NCBI RefSeq assembly: GCF_004208635.1
Contig: NZ_CP035806.1
Span: forward strand, 558,001 to 622,000
Length of the DNA stretch: 64,000 bases
Reading direction: 5' to 3'
DNA from: Leucobacter triazinivorans
GTDB taxonomy: Bacteria; Actinomycetota; Actinomycetes; Actinomycetales; Microbacteriaceae
In this document: one piece after another, positions 17,431 to 25,773 of the stretch
How the letters are laid out: each line of letters starts with the position of its first letter
Numbering within the stretch: position 1 is the first letter of the stretch
Notes under the pieces: model-generated
Databases searched by the model: none
The model's input: the letters and a program-made list of their open reading frames with translations, nothing else
Told to the model about the DNA's origin: nothing
Made by a program: the position numbers and the translations under genes

Positions 17431-17856
17431 TCACAGGCCCAACTCGTCAGCGGACACCACCGTCGGGCTCTCGGCGTAGCGCATCGGCACCGCGAGCGCC
17501 TGTCCCGCGTCAACGCCCGATCCATCGAGCTGATTGAGCTGCACGATCTCTGCGACCAGATCGCGGGGATCGGCGGAGGGGTCGAGATCCGTGGCGATCG
17601 ACCAGAGCGAGGACCCCGGCTGCACGACCGCATAGGGGAAGAGCTGCGCACTCTCGGAATCCGATGCGCTCGCCTGCGGGGCGCCGAGCGCAGCGAGGAA
17701 TGCGAGCACACCCGCCACGAGCACCGTGGCCAGGCCACCGAACACCACGCGCCCGCGACGGGTGAGCCGGAGCTTGACTGTGCCGCCGTCGGCCTCGGAA
17801 CTTGCAATCGACGCGATCTCGAGCGCGCCCTGGGCCGGAATCGTCTGCGCATTCAT
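17431..17856 (-). CDS. LysM membrane protein, likely SOS cell-division inhibitor
   Basis: The 141-residue protein has a cytoplasmic N-terminus, one membrane helix (about residues 38-60) and an extracytoplasmic LysM domain (about 72-125; YAVVQPGSSLWSIATDLD). It is divergent from lexA with three SOS boxes between. The same arrangement holds for Mycobacterium ChiZ (Rv2719c) and functionally for Bacillus YneA and Corynebacterium DivS, SOS-induced proteins that delay division. That role is inferred from domain plan and position. ATG at 17856 is preferred to an upstream start at 17904 that would overlap SOS box 1. Confidence 0.8.
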   Translation of the reverse strand: MNAQTIPAQGALEIASIASSEADGGTVKLRLTRRGRVVFGGLATVLVAGVLAFLAALGAPQASASDSESAQLFPYAVVQPGSSLWSIATDLDPSADPRDLVAEIVQLNQLDGSGVDAGQALAVPMRYAESPTVVSADELGL

Positions 17857-17896
17857 GATGGTGTCCTCTCTGATCGACCCTCGCCGGCCGCACCGT

Positions 17897-17912
17897 GCGA
17901 ACATCTGTTTCG
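17897..17912. promoter_or_regulatory. SOS box 1 (LexA site)
   Basis: GCGAACATCTGTTTCG matches the actinobacterial consensus CGAAC-N4-GTTCG with one change. It lies 41 bases upstream of the LysM gene and should control it. Confidence 0.8.
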
Positions 17913-17949
17913 AATATATCTTCGAGCATCCGAAACCGCAAGCGATTCA

Positions 17950-17965
17950 TCGAACATACGTTTCG
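17950..17965. promoter_or_regulatory. SOS box 2 (LexA site)
   Basis: TCGAACATACGTTTCG is a near-perfect LexA site midway between the LysM gene and lexA. Confidence 0.85.
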
Positions 17966-17981
17966 ATCTTTTCCGCGACAC

Positions 17982-17997
17982 TCGAACACATGTTTGC
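17982..17997. promoter_or_regulatory. SOS box 3 overlapping lexA -35
   Basis: TCGAACACATGTTTGC overlaps a TTGCCC -35 box (17994-17999) that is 18 bases from TAGGGT (18018-18023). LexA bound here would block its own promoter. Confidence 0.8.
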
Positions 17998-18110
17998 CCG
18001 CCTCCGAAATCAACGACTAGGGTTTCGAGCAACGGGATCACCGAACCAGGAACCACTGACATTCACGGATCGCGTCACCAGAAGCGCCGCCCGGCCGAGA
18101 AAGGACAGCG

Positions 18111-18776
18111 ATGAGCAACGCTGCCGCGCCCCACTCCACGAAGCCCCTGAGCGAGAAGCAGCAGGCGATCCTGGAGTACATCGCGCGCTCCGTCGAAAGC
18201 CGCGGGTACCCCCCGAGCATGCGCGAGATCGGCGACGCCGTCGGCCTCTCCTCACTGTCGAGCGTCACCCATCAACTCAGCCGACTGGAGCTCGGCGGCT
18301 ACATCCGCCGCGACCCCAATCGGCCCCGCGCGCTCGAGATCCTGGTCGAGCTCGCCGAAACGAGCAGCGCCGTCGCCGAGTCCCCGACGCAGCAGCCCGA
18401 GGAGGCCGCGTACGTGCCGCTCGTCGGCCAGATCGCCGCAGGCGTGCCGATCACCGCCGAGCAGCAAGTCGAAGAGCTCGTTCCGCTTCCCCGCCAGCTC
18501 GTCGGCGATGGGCAGCTCTTCATGCTGCGCGTGGTCGGGGACTCGATGGTCGACGCCGCCATCTGCGACGGCGACTTCGTCGTGGTGCGCCAGCAGCGCG
18601 AGGCCGAGAACGGCGACATCGTCGCCGCGATGCTCGACGGAGAGGCCACGGTCAAGGTGTTCCGCCGCCGAGACGGGCACACCTGGCTGCTCCCCCGCAA
18701 CAGCGCCTTCGAGCCGATCCTCGGCGACCACGCCGAGGTGCTGGGACGCGTCGTCGCGGTGTTCCGCTCCGTCTGA
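18111..18776 (+). CDS. lexA: LexA SOS repressor
   Basis: A 221-residue LexA. The winged helix (about 12-75) includes [20 protein letters not shown]. The self-cleavage site is Ala-Gly in GQIAAGVP, the catalytic Ser is in VGDSMVDA and the Lys in [11 protein letters not shown] damage activates RecA, which stimulates cleavage and opens the SOS regulon. The ATG follows AAAGGA. Autoregulation is shown by the SOS box over its -35 region. A strong hairpin follows. Confidence 0.98.
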   Translation: MSNAAAPHSTKPLSEKQQAILEYIARSVESRGYPPSMREIGDAVGLSSLSSVTHQLSRLELGGYIRRDPNRPRALEILVELAETSSAVAESPTQQPEEAAYVPLVGQIAAGVPITAEQQVEELVPLPRQLVGDGQLFMLRVVGDSMVDAAICDGDFVVVRQQREAENGDIVAAMLDGEATVKVFRRRDGHTWLLPRNSAFEPILGDHAEVLGRVVAVFRSV

Positions 18777-18798
18777 GCTCGCGCACGGACCGATTCGA

Positions 18799-18832
18799 GG
18801 GCCGCGGATCCACTCGGATCCGCGGCCCTTCT
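18799..18832 (+). terminator. lexA terminator
   Basis: Thirteen-base arms GGGCCGCGGATCC (18799-18811) and its complement (18816-18828) pair perfectly around a four-base loop, 22 bases past the lexA stop. The following bases are only moderately T-rich. Confidence 0.8.
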
Positions 18833-18880
18833 GCATTTCCGACTTGATTTGTTGAACTCGGTATAAATAGCCTGGAAAGC

Positions 18881-19663
18881 ATGTCGCCCACGCTCACCGA
18901 TGTCCTCGCGGTCGCCGCCGCACAGGCGGTCCGCGCCGCACAGGCTCAAGAAGCCGCAGAAGCCATCCATGCCGTCGACGCCGCCGCCGCCGACGCCACC
19001 ACCACCCCTTCCCGTGCCCGCACCGTGCCGTTCGTCACCGCTGGGCTGGCACCCGATCTCGTCCCGTATCCACGGGGGCTGGAACTGCAGCGCGAGGCAG
19101 TGCAGCGCATCCGTGACGGCGTCGATCGCGGTACCGTGCTGTTGCTCGAGCATGCGCCGGTCTACACAGCCGGCAAGCGCGCGCTCGCGGAGGAGTACCC
19201 GCGCGACGGCACGCCGGTCGTGCCGGTCGACCGCGGCGGCAAGGTCACCTGGCACGGGCCGGGCCAGCTCGTGGTCTACCCGGTGATCCGCCTGCGAGAG
19301 CGCCTCAGGGTCGTCGACTTCGTGCGGCTGCTCGAGCGGGTGATCATCGGGACCGCGGCGGAGTTCGGCGTCGCCGGCTTCCGCATCCCCGGCCGCGCCG
19401 GGGTCTGGGCCGAGGCGGGCGGGCCCTCCCCTGCGAAATTCGCGCAGATCGGGATCCACACGAGCAGCGGTATCGTGACGCATGGTCTCGCCGTCAACTG
19501 CAGCAACGACCTCGCCCCGTTCGAGAGCTTCGTGCCCTGCGGCATCACCGACGCAGGCGTGACCACTCTCGGCGAGCTGGCGGGCCGCCCGATCACCCCG
19601 GCCGACATCGCCCCGTCGCTCTCGGCACTGCTCTCCACCGCGCTCGACGAGGCGGCCGAGTGA
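18881..19663 (+). CDS. lipB: lipoyl(octanoyl) transferase
   Basis: LipB moves octanoate from acyl-carrier protein to E2 and GcvH domains. Visible motifs are [15 protein letters not shown], the [17 protein letters not shown] signature, the catalytic Lys in AKFAQIGIH and the acyl-carrying Cys in FVPCGITD. The 260-residue reading includes about 47 Ala-rich N-terminal residues absent from typical LipB; a GTG at 19026 would give a standard-size protein. A TATAAAT box at 18862-18868 lies close to the ATG, with only GGAAAG beside it as ribosome site. The stop overlaps the lipA GTG. Confidence 0.92.
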   Translation: MSPTLTDVLAVAAAQAVRAAQAQEAAEAIHAVDAAAADATTTPSRARTVPFVTAGLAPDLVPYPRGLELQREAVQRIRDGVDRGTVLLLEHAPVYTAGKRALAEEYPRDGTPVVPVDRGGKVTWHGPGQLVVYPVIRLRERLRVVDFVRLLERVIIGTAAEFGVAGFRIPGRAGVWAEAGGPSPAKFAQIGIHTSSGIVTHGLAVNCSNDLAPFESFVPCGITDAGVTTLGELAGRPITPADIAPSLSALLSTALDEAAE

Positions 19664-20679
19664 GCGCGCGGATCCTGCCCTCGACCGGCACCCGCCCCGA
19701 GCCCGAAGGGCGGAAGCTGCTGCGGATCGAGGCCCGCAACGCCGAGACCCCGATCGAGAAGAAGCCGGAGTGGATCAAGACCCGCGCCCGCTTGGGCCCC
19801 GAATATCAGGACGTCCACGCGCTGGTGCAGCAGGAGGGCCTGCACACCGTCTGCCAGGAGGCCGGCTGCCCCAACATCTTCGAGTGCTGGGAGGATCGCG
19901 AGGCCACCTTCCTCATCGGCGGCTCGATATGCACGAGGCGCTGCGACTTCTGCATGATCACCTCGGGGAAGCCACTGCCCCTCGATACGGATGAGCCGCG
20001 CCGCGTCGCCGAGTCGGTGCGCACCATGGGGCTGCGCTACGCGACGATCACCGGGGTCACCCGGGACGATCTCCCGGACACCGGCGCGTGGCTCTACGCC
20101 GAGACGATCCGACAGATCCATGAGCTCAACCCGGGATCGGGCGTCGAGGTGCTCGCCGACGATCTCGGCGGCCGCCCCGAGGATCTCGCCCAGGTCTTCG
20201 AGGCCGCGCCCGAGGTGTTCGCCCACAACCTCGAGACGGTCCCCCGCATCTTCAAGCGGATCCGCCCCGGATTCCGCTTCGAGCGCTCGCTCGGCGTGCT
20301 GGCGCAGGCTCGCGAAGCCGGCATGATCACCAAGTCGAACCTGATCCTCGGCATGGGCGAGACGCGCGAGGAGATCACGAGCACGATGCGCGAGCTGCGG
20401 CACGCGGGCTGCGACATCCTGACTCTGACGCAGTACCTGCGCCCCTCGAAGCTTCATCACCCCATCGATCGCTGGGTGCGCCCCGAGGAGTTCGTCGAGC
20501 TGAAGGCCGAGGCCGATGCGATGGGGTTCGCGGGGGTGCTGGCCGGGCCGCTCGTGCGCTCGTCGTACCGCGCCGGCCGGCTCTGGGCGCAGACCATGGC
20601 GCGCACGGGCCGCGCCATCCCGGAGGCACTGCAGCACCTGGCCGACCGGGCCGCCGAGTCGTTCCCGCAGGCGGTGTGA
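19660..20679 (+). CDS. lipA: lipoyl synthase
   Basis: A 339-residue radical SAM enzyme that inserts two sulfurs into bound octanoate. The auxiliary cluster cysteines are in [14 protein letters not shown], the SAM cluster in CTRRCDFC, and the C-terminal RSSYRAG Ser ligand is present. It overlaps lipB by four bases (GTGA), giving the common lipBA operon. Downstream begins a 317-base repeat-filled gap before the convergent metF. Confidence 0.97.
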   Translation: MSARILPSTGTRPEPEGRKLLRIEARNAETPIEKKPEWIKTRARLGPEYQDVHALVQQEGLHTVCQEAGCPNIFECWEDREATFLIGGSICTRRCDFCMITSGKPLPLDTDEPRRVAESVRTMGLRYATITGVTRDDLPDTGAWLYAETIRQIHELNPGSGVEVLADDLGGRPEDLAQVFEAAPEVFAHNLETVPRIFKRIRPGFRFERSLGVLAQAREAGMITKSNLILGMGETREEITSTMRELRHAGCDILTLTQYLRPSKLHHPIDRWVRPEEFVELKAEADAMGFAGVLAGPLVRSSYRAGRLWAQTMARTGRAIPEALQHLADRAAESFPQAV

Positions 20680-20682
20680 GCC

Positions 20683-20827
20683 CCGCACGCTCCACCTACG
20701 CGCGCGAAGTTCCCCGCCCACCCGCCCGCCCGCTCGCCCGCCCGCACGCCCGCGCGCCCGCACGCCCGCACGCCCGCACGCCCGCACGCCCGCACGCCCG
20801 CACGCCCGCACGCTCCACCTACGCGCG
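20683..20827. repeat. 8-bp tandem array framed by a 22-bp direct repeat
   Basis: Identical 22-bp segments containing CGCTCCACCTACGCGCG lie at 20683-20704 and 20806-20827. Between them is an array of CGCACGCC units, near-perfect from about 20741 to 20810, degenerating to CCCGCCCG towards lipA. The second frame copy runs into the first arm of the palindrome at 20821. No open frame here looks like a protein. Confidence 0.75.
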
Positions 20828-20879
20828 CCACTAGATGTCGCTTCCCCTGAGTTTTGGGCGCAACAACTGGCGCGCGTAC
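20821..20879. repeat. palindromic repeat family A, copy 1
   Basis: The arms begin ACGCGCGCCA and end TGGCGCGCGT with internal TAGATGTCGC and GCAACAAC. It is the most diverged of three copies (others at 36183 and 60810) and lies between the convergent lipA and metF genes. Confidence 0.65.
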
Positions 20880-20910
20880 AGGGCTTGCGGTCGAACGAAG
20901 GGGAGGTGCG

Positions 20911-20975
20911 GCAGGTCGGCGGCGGGCAGGTCGGCGGCGGGCAGGTCGGCGGCGGGCAGGTCGGCGGCGGGCAGG
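20911..20975. repeat. 15-bp tandem repeat, four copies
   Basis: GCAGGTCGGCGGCGG is repeated four times exactly (20911-20970) plus a partial copy, in the gap 22 bases before the metF stop. Confidence 0.85.
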
Positions 20976-20996
20976 CAGCGCGGTCGCGCGGCCGCG

Positions 20997-21902
20997 TCAC
21001 CGCACCGGGTCGGGGGTCAGCAGGTGCAGCTCGCGCAGCACGGCGAGCACCTGCTCGTGCCGGTTGAAGGTGTAGAGATGGATCGACGGTGCACCGCCGG
21101 CGAGCAGCTCGCGCGCCAGCTCGACCGTGTGCTCGACACCGAGCTCGGGCGCGTACCCGCCGAGCTCCTCGATCTCGCGCTCGAGCCCCGCGGGGGCCGG
21201 GCGGCCGGCGAGCGAGGCCACCTTGCGCAGCTGCCCGCTCGTCGACACCGGCATGAGCCCGGGCAGGATCGGGATCCGCAGCCCTGCCGACTGCGCGTCG
21301 CTCACGAACGACAGGTACTCTTCGGCCCGGAAGAACAGCTGCGTGATCGCGAACTGCGCTCCGGCCTCCTGCTTCGCGATGAGCCACTCGATGTCGTCGG
21401 CCCGCGAGCGCGACAGCGGATGCCCGTTCGGATACGCCGCGACGGCCGTTCGCCCGACGCTCGTGAGCGGCGGCCGCTCGGCGCGCGCTTCAGTGACGAG
21501 TTCCACGAGCTCGAGCGCGCTCAGCGACCCGGCGACACGCGGGTCCTCCTCACCCAGCCCTCGAGGCGGATCGCCGCGCAGCGCGAGGAAGTCGTGCACT
21601 CCCGCGTTCATGATGCCGTGGATCGTCTCCCGCACCACCTCACGGCTCTCGCCGACGGTGGTGAGGTGCGCCAGCGGCAGGGCGTCGGTGTGATCGCGCA
21701 GGTACGTCAGCAGATCCAGCGATGCATCGCGGTTCGATCCGTTGGCGCCGTACGTGACCGAGATGAAATCGGGATCGGCCGCCGAGAGGTGCTGCACCGC
21801 GTGCCCGAGTGCGAGCGCGGCCGCGCCGCTGCGCGCGGGGAACACCTCGAAGGAGAATCGCGCCCGCGTCGGGGCGCTTCCGGTGAGCAGCACCGCGTTC
21901 AC
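20997..21902 (-). CDS. metF: methylenetetrahydrofolate reductase
   Basis: A 301-residue FAD TIM barrel that makes 5-methyl-THF. The catalytic Glu is in FSFEVFPAR, the folate-binding Asp in LALRGDPP, and FISVTYGANGSNRD and FAITQLFF are family motifs. The GTG at 21902 overlaps the stop of the MetE-like gene (GTGA), and that gene overlaps metE the same way, so methyl-donor production and use are coupled in one operon. Confidence 0.95.
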   Translation of the reverse strand: MNAVLLTGSAPTRARFSFEVFPARSGAAALALGHAVQHLSAADPDFISVTYGANGSNRDASLDLLTYLRDHTDALPLAHLTTVGESREVVRETIHGIMNAGVHDFLALRGDPPRGLGEEDPRVAGSLSALELVELVTEARAERPPLTSVGRTAVAAYPNGHPLSRSRADDIEWLIAKQEAGAQFAITQLFFRAEEYLSFVSDAQSAGLRIPILPGLMPVSTSGQLRKVASLAGRPAPAGLEREIEELGGYAPELGVEHTVELARELLAGGAPSIHLYTFNRHEQVLAVLRELHLLTPDPVR

Positions 21903-23203
21903 GAGATTTCGCCGCCCTGTGCGACGGGTTCCCGCGGCGCCGGACGTCCGGTGTCGCCGGGAGCGGCGTCGAAGAGCGGCTCGGCCGATGCTCCTCCGCC
22001 CAGCTCATCGTTCGCCAGAGCCGTGCCGCGCACGCGCGCCGCGATCTTGGCGAAGGCGACGTCGCGCGCGAAGTCCGGAGAGCCGTGGCGGGGCTTCTCG
22101 TCGATGAGGTAGGGCGAGAACCCGCAATCATCGGTCGAGCCGAGCAGCTCCGCCGGAATGAACCGCGCCGCACGCACGAGCTGGTCCCGGATCTGCTCCG
22201 CGGTCTCGAGCTTCGGGCTGGTCGGCCTGGTGACCCCGAGCAGCACCCGCGGAGCCGAGTCCGCCCCGCGCGAGCGCTGTCGCAGCTGACGCCCGATCAG
22301 CCGGGCCACACGATCCGGATCCCTCTCGCTCGCCGCCTGCACGAGGAAGTAGCCCGCCTCGATCTGGAAGAGCTCGGGGATCAACTCGGCGTAGTCGACG
22401 TCGGCGCTGTGCGCAGAGTCGTTGTCGTTGCCGGGGCAGGTGTGCACACCAACCGCAGCGCGCTCAGCGGGGCCGAGCCGCTCGAGCACCCGGTTGATGA
22501 GCTCGATGAATCCGCCGAGCGCCTCCGGTCCCGCCCAGGGGGCCCGCACGTCGCGGCGCAGCGCGAGCCTGCCCTCGGTGAAGTCGATCGTGACTCGAGA
22601 GGCTCCCGCGGCGAAGCAGCGCCTGATGTCCTCGGCGCAGCCGGACACCACGTCGTCGAGGAACTCTTCGCGCGTGTACGCACCGAGTCCCGCGGCAGGC
22701 ACCATCAGCGAGAGCATCGAGGGCGAGATCACGGCCTGCTTGAGGGGCACCCCCGTGAGTTCGCGCGCGGCGGCGACGTCGTCGGCCGCCCAGGCGCGAA
22801 AGCGGAATGGGGCCCGCGCGAGGCTCGGGATCACCCGGTGGTGGCCGTCGGCGAATACGGCGAACACCGGCCCCTCCTCGATGACCGCGGCGTCACCGCC
22901 GCTGCCGAGCGGGTAGCTCGCAAAGCTCTGCCGCCGCTGCTCGCCGTCGCTGATGATCGGCGAGCCGGTCGCCGCCAACCGCTGCAGCGTGTCGCGCACC
23001 GCGCGATCCTGCTCGTCCCGCAGCTCGGCGAGGGTCGCGAGCCCCGTCTCCGCGTCGAGCACCGCTCGCTGCAGTCGGGCCGGGCGGGGCAGCGAGCCGA
23101 CGGCCTCGGTGGGGAGCTCCCCCTGCGGCCAGCGCCCACCTACGGCCTCGGGGATCGCGCCCGGGGCCACGGTCGGCTCCTCGCCGGGTCCCGGGGCCGT
23201 CAC
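21899..23203 (-). CDS. MetE-like cobalamin-independent methyltransferase
   Basis: A 434-residue protein resembling only the C-terminal catalytic barrel of MetE. The zinc ligands look retained: His and Cys in GVHTCPGND and Cys in STDDCGFSP. Family members (archaeal-type or core-MetE proteins) accept different methyl donors or use methylcobalamin proteins, so its substrate is open. It lies between full-length metE and metF with four-base overlaps (GTGA) on both sides, which implies a role in the same methionine cycle. The GTG at 23203 is chosen from the overlap; the frame upstream is inside metE. Confidence 0.75.
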   Translation of the reverse strand: MTAPGPGEEPTVAPGAIPEAVGGRWPQGELPTEAVGSLPRPARLQRAVLDAETGLATLAELRDEQDRAVRDTLQRLAATGSPIISDGEQRRQSFASYPLGSGGDAAVIEEGPVFAVFADGHHRVIPSLARAPFRFRAWAADDVAAARELTGVPLKQAVISPSMLSLMVPAAGLGAYTREEFLDDVVSGCAEDIRRCFAAGASRVTIDFTEGRLALRRDVRAPWAGPEALGGFIELINRVLERLGPAERAAVGVHTCPGNDNDSAHSADVDYAELIPELFQIEAGYFLVQAASERDPDRVARLIGRQLRQRSRGADSAPRVLLGVTRPTSPKLETAEQIRDQLVRAARFIPAELLGSTDDCGFSPYLIDEKPRHGSPDFARDVAFAKIAARVRGTALANDELGGGASAEPLFDAAPGDTGRPAPREPVAQGGEIS

Positions 23204-25551
23204 GCCACTCCCGCGCCGCTCGGCTCGTCCGCCCGGACGACCTGAGCCGCCAGCACCAGGTTGGTGAGACTCGCCACGGTCTCCTCGTAGCCGCGGGTCT
23301 TGAGCCCGCAGTCGGGATTGACCCACAACTGCTCGCCCGGGATGCGTGCGGCGGCGATCCTGATGAGCTCGGCCTGCTCGTCGACGCTCGGCACGCGGGG
23401 AGAATGGATGTCGTAAACCCCGGGGCCGATGCCGCGAGAGTACCCGTGCGCCCCCAGCGGCTCGACGACATCCATGCGGCTGCGGGCCGCCTCGATGCTG
23501 GTGACGTCGGCGTCGAGTCCGTCGACCGCCTCGATGATCTCGCCGAACTCCGAGTAGCAGAGGTGCGTGTGGATCTGCACCTCCGGCGCGGCTCCCCCGG
23601 TGGCCAGTCGGAACGCGCCGACCGACCACTCGAGGTAGGCCGCCTGGCGATCGGCGTCGAGGGGCAGCAGCTCGCGCAGCGCGGGTTCGTCGACCTGCAC
23701 GATCCCGATGCCCGCTCCGACGAGATCGTCGATCTCGTCGCGCAGCGCGAGCGCAACCTGCGCGGCGGTGTCGCCGAGCGGCTGGTCGTCGCGCACGAAC
23801 GACCAGGCGAGGATGGTGACGGGGCCCGTGAGCATGCCCTTGACCGGGCGGGCGGTGAGCGACTGCGCGTAGGCGGACCAGGCGACCGTGATCGGCGCGG
23901 GGCGCGAGACGTCTCCCCAGAGCAGCGACGGACGGGTCGCACGGGTGCCGTAGGACTGCACCCAGCCGTGCTCGGTCACGGCGAAGCCATCGAGATGCTC
24001 GGCGAAGTACTGCACCATGTCGTTGCGCTCGGCCTCCCCGTGCACCAGCACGTCGAGCCCGATCTCCTCCTGCAGACGGATGACGCGCTCGATCTCCTCG
24101 CGCAGGAAGCCGTCGTAGCCCGACTGATCGATCTCGCCCCGGCTGAAGGCGGAACGCGCCTTGCGGATCTCAGCGGTCTGGGGGAACGACCCGATGGTCG
24201 TGGTGGCGAGCTGCGGGATCCCGAGAGGCCGCTGCGCCTCGCGGCGCTCGCGCTCGGGCGCCCGGCGCCGATCGGCGTCGGACACCGATGCCACGCGGGC
24301 GCGGACGCGGGCGTCGCGCACGCCGGGCGCGGCAGCGCGATCCGCCAGCGCACGGTCGACCGCGGCCAGTTCGGACTCGATCGCCGCCGCGCCGTCCGAG
24401 AGTCCGCGGGCGAGGATCGCGACCTGCTCGACCTTCTGGTCGGCGAAGGCCAGCCACGACACGAGCCGCGGATCGAGCTGCGATTCATCGGCGACGTCGT
24501 GAGGCACGTGCTGCAGGGAGTTCGACGTGCCGACCACGGTGTCGATCCCCGCCTGCTGCAGCCGGGTCAGCAGCGCGAAGGCCGCACGCAGGTCGGTGCG
24601 CCAGACGTTGCGGCCGTCGACGACCCCCGCGACGAGCTGCGTGCCCTCGAAGGCCCGCGCCAGCTCGCCGGACGCGAGCGCGCCCTGCGGCAGCGCGCCG
24701 CGCACCAGGTCGGCCTGCACGGCCTCCACGGGCAGCGCTCCGAGGCGCACGAGCGCCGGCGCGGCGTCCCCGTAGGGTGCGCTGAGCAGGATCCGCGGGC
24801 GTCGCGCGGCCGAACCCAGCGCCGTGTAGGCGCGCTCGACGAGCTCGAGCGTCTGCTCGCGCGGCACGGCGAGCGAGTCGGAGACGAGCGCGGGCTCGTC
24901 GAGCTGCACCCACGTCGCGCCGGCCTCGGCGAGCGCTGCGAGCAGCTGCGCATAGACCGCCACGGCCTCGTCGAGTCGATCGATGGGCCGGAACCCCGCG
25001 CCCGCCTCGTCGGAGGCCTTGGCCAGCAGCAGGTAGGTGACCGGGCCGACGAGCACCGGACGGGACTCGATCCCCTGCTCCCGCGCCTCCGCGAGCTGCC
25101 CGACGAGCGCATCCGCGTTGACCGCGAACGGCGTGCCCTCGTCGATCTCCGGCACGCTGTAGTGGTAGTTCGTGTCGAACCACTTGGTCATCTCGAGCGG
25201 CTGGTGGGAATCGTCGCCGCGGGCGAGCGCGAAGTAGGTCGTCAGGTCGCTCGCGGCGCTCGCCGCCACATCGGCGAACCGCCGCGGGATCGCTCCGAGC
25301 GCGAGTGTGGCGTCAAGCACCTGATCGTAGAAGCTGAAGGTCTCGGGCACGGCGCCGCCCGCGACCGGCAGCCCGAGCTCGACGAGACGGGAGCGGGTGG
25401 CGGCGCGCAGCTCGCGGGCGGTCTCGCGCAGCTCGGCCTCGCCCGTGGCCCCCTTCCAGTACGACTCGACGGCGCGCTTGAGCTCGCGGCGGCGGCCGAG
25501 CCGGGGGTATCCGAGGATCGAGGCGTTGGGCAGAGTCGTCGTTTCGGGCAT
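23200..25551 (-). CDS. metE: cobalamin-independent methionine synthase
   Basis: A full-length 783-residue MetE with two barrel halves. The N-terminal folate-binding part starts LGYPRLGRRRELKRA; the C-terminal zinc site is HTHLCYSEF plus NPDCGLKTR. It transfers a methyl group from methyl-THF-triglutamate to homocysteine. The ATG follows GAAGGA. Upstream is a 222-base gap shared with the divergent aminotransferase, holding a CCCGAGG/CCTCGGG hairpin (25586-25601); I could not match it to a known riboswitch. Confidence 0.97.
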   Translation of the reverse strand: MPETTTLPNASILGYPRLGRRRELKRAVESYWKGATGEAELRETARELRAATRSRLVELGLPVAGGAVPETFSFYDQVLDATLALGAIPRRFADVAASAASDLTTYFALARGDDSHQPLEMTKWFDTNYHYSVPEIDEGTPFAVNADALVGQLAEAREQGIESRPVLVGPVTYLLLAKASDEAGAGFRPIDRLDEAVAVYAQLLAALAEAGATWVQLDEPALVSDSLAVPREQTLELVERAYTALGSAARRPRILLSAPYGDAAPALVRLGALPVEAVQADLVRGALPQGALASGELARAFEGTQLVAGVVDGRNVWRTDLRAAFALLTRLQQAGIDTVVGTSNSLQHVPHDVADESQLDPRLVSWLAFADQKVEQVAILARGLSDGAAAIESELAAVDRALADRAAAPGVRDARVRARVASVSDADRRRAPERERREAQRPLGIPQLATTTIGSFPQTAEIRKARSAFSRGEIDQSGYDGFLREEIERVIRLQEEIGLDVLVHGEAERNDMVQYFAEHLDGFAVTEHGWVQSYGTRATRPSLLWGDVSRPAPITVAWSAYAQSLTARPVKGMLTGPVTILAWSFVRDDQPLGDTAAQVALALRDEIDDLVGAGIGIVQVDEPALRELLPLDADRQAAYLEWSVGAFRLATGGAAPEVQIHTHLCYSEFGEIIEAVDGLDADVTSIEAARSRMDVVEPLGAHGYSRGIGPGVYDIHSPRVPSVDEQAELIRIAAARIPGEQLWVNPDCGLKTRGYEETVASLTNLVLAAQVVRADEPSGAGVA

Positions 25552-25773
25552 GCGGATCCTTCGGCTCGTGTGGGGTGCGGGTCCCGAGGGGCCTCGGGAT
25601 GTCCTCACGGTAGCCCGCGCCGCCGAGGTCGGGGGCTCATGTTGCGCCGTGTGAATGACGAAGTGTGACGCTCCGCGCTCTGCGCGGACCCCTCTTGTCC
25701 GGCGAGCGACGCGCGGGGTAGCGTGAGCGGGGGGCGTCGTCCCCCGACGCCGCCGTCGAGCAAGGAGGACTCC

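Noticed and set aside
20683..20975. CRISPR-like look of the regular repeats
   Set aside because: Units are 8 and 15 bp and contiguous, without unique spacers, and no cas gene is present.
25552..25773. Possible cobalamin or SAM riboswitch before metE
   Set aside because: Only one short hairpin (CCCGAGG/CCTCGGG) is visible; no conserved core of a cobalamin or SAM element could be recognised.
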